From Varroa destructor (taxonomy: Eukaryota > Arthropoda > Arachnida > Mesostigmata > Varroidae), in NCBI RefSeq assembly GCF_002443255.2, contig NW_019211456.1:33291341-33355340 (forward strand): a DNA stretch of 64,000 bases. The letters run 5' to 3'. Below the pieces are notes generated by a model that was not told the DNA's origin, ran no database searches, and worked only from the letters and a program-made list of their open reading frames with translations. Below, in pieces: positions 58,401-64,000 of the stretch; position 1 is the first letter of the stretch, and the number at the start of each line of letters is the position of its first letter. A program made the position numbers and the translations under genes.

Positions 58401-61400
58401 CACACACACACACACACAAACATGCACACACACACGCACACGCAAACGCATACGCATACGCAGACACACACACATGCACAGAGATATGCAGACCACTTCT
58501 CATTTTCTGTGAGGTCAGTAGGAGTCTTTTACTGGCGCTTGCTTCCGACTGTGTGTCAGCGAATGGATATCTAATATTCGTAGAAGCAATCGCCTTTATT
58601 ACTGGTAGCTGTTGTTCCTGTTATTGCGTTTTGTGGCGCTTCCTAAGTGGAGGTTTGTCTTCTTTTGCGTTTCCATTGGCGGACTGATTCACCATTGGGC
58701 CTACCGTTGCTGCCACAACTGCTTATTCTACTATAATTGCAACGATGACTATAACGACCACTGGCCGGGTGTTGTGTCTCCGTGCTATCGCTGTGACTGA
58801 TTTTGCTGCGTTCTTGTGCGTCACTCGGCGTCGTTGGTCCTGCCTGGGGCACTGGATGGGTTCTGCTTGTCTCGGCCCATCGCTACTTCCCATCGGTTTT
58901 GTCGATTCTCGCTATTTTTATCGTCACATCAAACCTGAACGATTGCCATTTCGAAATGGCTATCACAAAACTACATAACTGGTTGGCCTCTCGACAGTGT
59001 CAGAGTATCGGCTTGAGTTTGAGAGGCGGAGAGCGTTCTACGAACCCAAAAATAGAGCTGGGTCCGTAGGTCGAAACAGTGCAGGTGGAAGCACGGGTTC
59101 TGGGCCCCGTTCTAACCGGCACAGTCGTTCGTTCGAGGAGCCGACGCTGAATGGTCCGACGGCATCGACAGCAAACGCGTCGTCTGGCTCGTATGGAGTT
59201 GCGTCAGGTGCCACTATGAGCTTCAGAGATATTCTCAAGTCCCAAAGCAATACGTCCATCGCGAGCAAAGGTGAGTTTGTCGGATGGAAACTATATTCAA
59301 TGCAATAGGTAACCGGTGAATGGTAATCGCTGCTTCGCTACTATTACACTGAGATGATAACATGCTTGAGCGGACCCGCAACCCTTCAAGATAAGAATGC
59401 TGCCAAAGTTCATTGATTCTATGTGCGTTTAGTTTCATTGTTACAAGCGTTGTAGTAAAACGTATTTACGATTGATTCATTTCGAACTAGCTATAAGATC
59501 TGTATTCTTCTTTCGTCGAGATACGAGAAAAATCTGCTACGAGAGACTACTGAAAATAAACGAATTTGTAAATATCATCGATAGGCAGCTCTGATCTAGT
59601 GGCTAGTAACAATTGCACCTACTGGCCTAATATAAATATTTGTTTGCAACAGGATCGACTGGCTCAGATAAGCGGCCACCCATTCATCCTGATTCGCCGA
59701 CAGGAGGCAGGCAATTGCTTTACAAACAGTTAGAATCAGCCATCTCCAAAGGAGAACATGATAGAGCCGCAAGTCTTGCCAGGCAGCTAGCTCTCAACAA
59801 GAAAAAACTTCCTACAATAACGTATGTCAATGTCGGACCCTCGGTTAACTGCATGGCTTTTTTGATCAGGGGTTCATAGGTAACAGCTGCAAAATTCTAC
59901 TCGCTTAAGTGAAACTCTGTTTTCTAGGGTCAACTTATACGTTGAGGACAAGGTATCTCACATTGGCCCGATTCGGCTAAATTTAAATCCCGCAATTAAA
60001 CTCTGTCAACTGAAGCAAAAAATCCAAGCTGATTATCGCTTCCCAGAAGACCGACAGCGCTGGGTAATTGGAAAGGGGCTTGCCGTTGATAATGACCGCA
60101 CTCTCAACGAGCTCGGAGTCGATAAAAATGATGCGAATCTCTTTCTGTACCTTGGCAGCTCTTCGAAATATTCTGGCGGACGCTATCCCGGAACGCCGAA
60201 ATCATTGCCAAAGTAATTGTCACACATTTTTGTTCGGTTGAACTTTAGAAAAGTATGTATTTATGAAGTTCCCTCTTTGTCGAAAGTAGATCAACTGATA
60301 CCTGACGAAGTATAATTTTTATCACTGTAAAAGTTAATATGTGGTTCCTTCTACGCACTGTTATCATTATAGGAAGTTTCTTGAAAGTTTTCCTAGCAGC
60401 ATTCGACATATTCTTCCCGAAAACAAAGCTCGTCCAGCAACACCACCGTTACAGCGTGCCGAATCAGTGGATTCTGACGAAATGTGGCATACAACAGCCG
60501 ATCTTCAAAGTTCATCGCTTGCTTCTTCTACGGCTAGAGTTCGTAAACGCCGCCAGGTGATTAAGCTACAAACTGATCAAGGTGTGGATAAGCTCAACAA
60601 GCTCCTCAAAAGCCAGGACACACTAAAGGGTATGATTGGAATAGTAAAACAAATTGTCTTTGAATGTCAGCTCGGTAAACAAAATCACTAACGAAGTAAC
60701 TTCTTTCGGTTTTTTATAGGCTGGAAATGCGACCTCTGTGGGATGCTTAACAGACGAGCAGGCCTTGAGTGTGTGATGTGCGGATCATTGAACAGCGTAA
60801 CGGGAAATGAGGCGGATGACGAGTTATTTGAAGGAAGCTTAGACGACATTGTAAACTTGGACCGCCTAAGCATAAACAAAGTGACGGGCGATAAGATCTC
60901 GCTTGATTTGTCTCAAACGCGAGATCGGCTTGGCGCCCAACAACAGGGTCCCGAGGCTAGCTGTTCGAAACCTCCTATTTCCCCTAAATCACGGTCCGTC
61001 AGCGGAAGTCCGCCGCTAAGCCCTACGTTTGCCAAGTCGCTTCAACCTGCAAGCGTGCCAGTTAGCGTCTCAGACAATAGGTCATTGTCCCCCATGCAAC
61101 GAAGCCCGTCAGCAAAAAGCCAGATCCCTAGGCCTATATTTGTGTGTGAGAACAGCCCTAGTCCGCCAAAACCAATTCATTCTAAAACTCCACCGTTAGC
61201 CGAAGCTATTTGGCATATCAATCCCTCTTTTGAAGGCAATGCTGTTACTAATTTAACGGCGGACCTAGCCGTCGAAGAGGACTTTGATATATCAAGCGAG
61301 AGCGGAAGTGATACGACATCCGTTAATAGTCTTGAGGTGAACGAAAAAATGTTCGAATTGTCTGATGGTGATGAAGTCGGCCATATCACAGATGAGTTAG

Positions 61401-63791
61401 GCTTAAATGATCCTAATGCGCCTTCTACAAGCAAGGACCGACCTGGGTCGGTTATCTATAGGCAAAATGGCGAAGGTCAGGCTAATGGCTTTGTAGAAAC
61501 ACGAGGCGAGAGACCTACCACGGCAATATTTCGTCCTGCGGAAGTCAGCAGCGCATTTAAGGCTGAAGGTGCTATTAAAGCAATGGAAATGAAACATGTC
61601 GTCGAGGAACCGGCTCGATGCATATCCGAGACGACACTGGCTGTGCAGCCTCAACGAGCAGTTTTGCATATGGAGACTGGCGCCAGGCCGAAGCAAGCGA
61701 ACATAGTTAAACTGAAAACAACTAACCCTCCAGCAGTTCCATTCAAACCGCTTGTCACAATTCAACCTTGGGTTTCGCGATGTGAGACTAAGAAGCGAGA
61801 ACAGGGTGATCGAGAAATATTTAACGTAGAGGTGGCCGCGACAAGAAACCTGTTCGAAGAAGCTAAGCACACGGCTGACATCGTGGAACGGCCTCTCAAG
61901 GCTGCGGAGGTTAAGGCTGACCTCAATGAAGCTCTGGAAACTCTGCGTTCACTGGCGGAAAGTCCGAAGGACTACCTAAAGTTAATGCAGCTGGACGAGC
62001 ACGACATTGTTGCGAATAGCGACCGCTTCGAGTGCCCGGTATGCCTGATGCCTGTGGAGCCGGCGGAAGGCGTCGTGTTACGAGATTGCTTACATAGTTT
62101 CTGCAAAGACTGCCTCGTAAACGCTGTGAGCTTCTCGACGGATGCTACGGTGAACTGCCCATTCATGAACGACGACTATTCCTGCGAAAGTCTATTGCAA
62201 GAGAGAGAAATCAAAGCAGTAAGTAACTGCGATGCTAGATAAACGCTCCGGTTCGTAGTGTTCCCTTTAATATCATTTTCAGTTGTGATATAAAGTATTT
62301 CAAATATAGAATTCGAATGAAGCGCATATTTTGTAAGGACTGAATGTGTTTGTTTCCATCTCAAAGCTGGTGTCTGAGGACGTATACGAAAAACACTTGA
62401 AACGCAGTATGAAACAAGCCGAAACAGCTGCTAAAAATTCGTTTCATTGCAAAACGCCAGATTGCCCGGGATGGTGCTTCTTCGAAGATAATGTAAGTTT
62501 TAGATTTCACCTCATAGTTTCGTGTACAAGTACCATTACTTTTAGCGATATGAGTCGTGTGTTAGTAACTAGAATTCTTAAGAGCTAAATATTGATTACG
62601 ATTACAGGTCAACAATTTTGACTGCCCCGTTTGCACAAAGCGGAACTGTCTCACCTGTCAGGCAATTCACCATCCTTTGAACTGCCTTCAGTATCAGGAT
62701 CACCTTGAGCTGGACGCTGAGCTTACCGAGGACGCAAAAAAGACTAAAGCGTTTCTCGAGGTAAATATAATTTTCTATTAAGTTTACAATTATGTATAAA
62801 ATTACAATATCACTTTACTCAAGATTTAGAAAACTTACTTGTTGTGCCTTATGTTCCCACTATTTGGATACTCTAGTATTATGTAATCCTAGCAAACGGT
62901 GAATATCTTTCTTTACTATGACCACCTTTCAATGTACGTCTCAGCAGTCTGGTATTGTAACGTGGGAATCACAAACGGGCGAGAAAAATCGATACAATCC
63001 GAACAAACATGCACAGCACACCGTAAACGTAAATGTAAGTTTTATGAAGTTACCTAAATCACACAGACTACGAGGCAATTAACGCAAATAATATAATGAT
63101 TTTAGGATATGGTTCGCTGCAATGACGCTATGCATTGCCCCCAATGTAGGATTATCTTGATTCGCAAATGGGGCTGCGACTGGGTCCAATGTTCGATGTG
63201 TAAGACAGAGATCTGTTGGGTAACAAAAGGACCTCGTTGGGGGCCTCTGGTAAGCTTTTGTTTGCATGCATTCGCTTCTGAATTCGTCGTTGGCATCCAC
63301 TATTATTTAAAAACAACTTACACCTATTAGATCTTACCTTAATTGTAAAGGTTGTACCGCAATTTGTGAATGGTTGAATAGTTCTTGTTAATAGCGCAGG
63401 TAGAAATCTTACAGTGCAAGAGGCTACATACTGAAATAGAAGGTTTTAGGAAGTATCTAGTGGCTTTACAAGGTAGAAGGCGACGCACTGGGCGGAAACG
63501 TCGAACGCGGCAAATTGTAGGCTATAATAAAGCGGGTTTCGATTAGTGTACCTAACATTTAACAACAGACAGCCACCTGTTATGGGGCTAACGAATGTTT
63601 TTCCAATCGCTTTTTCAGACCCTAAATTCAGTGGGTCACGTCTCTAAAATGCAACATCTTCATTTGATTTCTACATGTTGTTTCATTCCTTTATCTCTCC
63701 TCGATTACAGGGTCGTGGAGATACTTCAGGCGGATGCAGGTGCGGGATAAAAGGAATCAAGTGCCACCCGAAATGCACCTATTGCCACTGA
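48929..63791 (+). CDS. Rbck1: CAP-Gly / KRAP / HOIL-1-type RBR ubiquitin ligase (19 exons, 1684 aa)
   Basis: RING-between-RING E3 ligase of the HOIL-1 (RBCK1) family, a partner of HOIP in linear ubiquitin assembly in vertebrates. Exons: 48929-49129, 49297-49432, 50930-51006, 51736-51946, 53744-53899, 54701-55069, 55785-56097, 56625-56871, 57519-57789, 58998-59270, 59653-59821, 59928-60212, 60373-60629, 60720-62218, 62367-62492, 62608-62760, 62948-63034, 63106-63249, 63711-63791. All 18 junctions are in phase and the sum is 5055 nt. Order: CAP-Gly (about 28-105), basic clusters [15 protein letters not shown] and [25 protein letters not shown] (432-447), KKRAPSPP (490-497), LTM (774-807), UBL (809-900), NZF (990-1013), a 400-residue disordered insert, RING1 from 1425, IBR, RING2 with catalytic Cys 1634, terminal His 1684. 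Vertebrate HOIL-1 is about 510 aa and lacks everything before the LTM. The symbol is for the HOIL-1 part; the CAP-Gly end could be a separate or alternative transcript. Confidence 0.87.
55928..55975 (+). other. KRAP motif 1 (Cordon-bleu-like)
   Basis: [16 protein letters not shown]. It is nearly identical to the [12 protein letters not shown] motif of vertebrate Cordon-bleu (COBL), where KRAP motifs bind the SH3 domain of syndapin/PACSIN. Function here is inferred. Confidence 0.7.
56626..56655 (+). other. KRAP motif 2
   Basis: [10 protein letters not shown] at the start of exon 8 (56625). It repeats the KKR-A-P-x-PP core of motif 1 about 45 residues downstream. Confidence 0.6.
57000..57065 (+). 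ncRNA. tRNA-like Pol III boxes, possible SINE head
   Basis: GTGGCTTGGATGGCTAAA resembles an A box, and about 20 bases further GCTTCAAAATCCCG resembles a B box. A (TA)n run precedes it. No cloverleaf can be drawn, so it is at best a tRNA-derived SINE or pseudogene in an intron. Confidence 0.25.
58363..58480. repeat. CA-rich microsatellite (degenerate)
   Basis: Over 100 bases of ACAC with interruptions (CATGCACACAGAGACACAC and so on), in the intron between exons 9 and 10 of the RBR gene. It creates spurious Thr/His frames on plus and Cys/Val frames on minus. Confidence 0.9.
59719..60212 (+). other. LTM and UBL of HOIL-1
   Basis: [20 protein letters not shown], then [13 protein letters not shown], is the LUBAC-tethering motif helix (AI..GD...AA.LA..L pattern of HOIL-1 and SHARPIN). 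Exon 59928-60212 is a ubiquitin-like domain with [20 protein letters not shown] and ANLFLYLG, matching the QQWVIGQRLA...LYLL segment of HOIL-1. Confidence 0.9.
60720..60796 (+). other. NZF (RanBP2-type) zinc finger
   Basis: [20 protein letters not shown] then CGSLN: the W-x-C-x2-C-x10-C-x2-C NZF pattern that binds ubiquitin. Four Cys and the Trp are present. Confidence 0.92.
62027..63791 (+). other. RING1-IBR-RING2 module of the HOIL-1 family
   Basis: RING1: [34 protein letters not shown] and [49 protein letters not shown]2: [47 protein letters not shown] and HPKCTYCH. The catalytic Cys is the TGC at 63175-63177 in WGCDW (C460 in human HOIL-1). The protein ends exactly at His like HOIL-1, where the terminal His510 has been linked to ester-bond ubiquitination. 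Confidence 0.93.
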
Positions 63792-64000
63792 GAACGGTTT
63801 ACAAAGCCTCCATCTGTTGCGCGACAAAATCTCTAACCTTCAACACAAACAATTGCAACGTTGACGCCTAGCGGATAGAGTACCCCGTGCGCACGGCTAC
63901 AAGAAGCCAGTTGAGAAGGATCTGTATAAAAATGGCAAGATGCAATTTGCTGCGTCCGATGTTTCCGCCCAGTGCGTTGCCTTTTACCTTGTAAAGTCAT

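Noticed and set aside
58315..58512. Thr/His and Cys/Val frames
   Set aside because: Translation of a CA microsatellite.

Overview
This is nuclear DNA from a multicellular animal. Genes are split into many exons with GT-AG introns, AT-rich introns and intergenic DNA carry decayed mariner and LINE copies, and the proteins are animal families (MAGI scaffold, kainate-type glutamate receptor, UPF3, HOIL-1/RBCK1-type RBR ligase). My best guess is an arthropod, perhaps a mite or other chelicerate. This is an inference: a full HOIL-1 orthologue with LTM, UBL, NZF and RBR is not what I know from flies.

Layout. (1) 88-6122, plus: the 3' part of a MAGI gene with five PDZ domains; the gene begins left of the window. 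(2) 8883-27535, minus: a complete kainate-type ionotropic glutamate receptor in 15 exons (916 aa). Exon 1, a signal-peptide exon, is isolated by a 9.3 kb intron that contains a dead mariner and a dead LINE. (3) 29842-35136, minus: UPF3, 10 exons, 767 aa, with an arginine/aspartate/glutamate-rich middle and the EJC-binding motif in the last exon. (4) 35137-48928: a long stretch without a convincing gene. It holds a degenerate reading frame, a perfect 24-bp hairpin and a GC-rich island that could be the promoter or 5' UTR of the next gene. (5) 48929-63791, plus: a 19-exon gene whose exons join in phase into one 1684-aa frame. It runs from a CAP-Gly domain (CYLD-like) through proline-rich KRAP motifs (Cordon-bleu-like) to a complete HOIL-1 module (LTM, UBL, NZF, RING1-IBR-RING2 and a terminal His).

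All exon joins were worked out by hand from splice sites and phase. The summed CDS lengths of the receptor (2751 nt), UPF3 (2304 nt) and the RBR gene (5055 nt) are each divisible by three with a single terminal stop, which is good internal support. The most interesting item is the CAP-Gly/KRAP/HOIL-1 fusion: it would put a microtubule- or CYLD-type reader, SH3/actin-type motifs and a linear-ubiquitin-complex ligase on one polypeptide. MAGI (junction scaffold) and the glutamate receptor are tail to tail; I see no functional link between neighbours beyond proximity.
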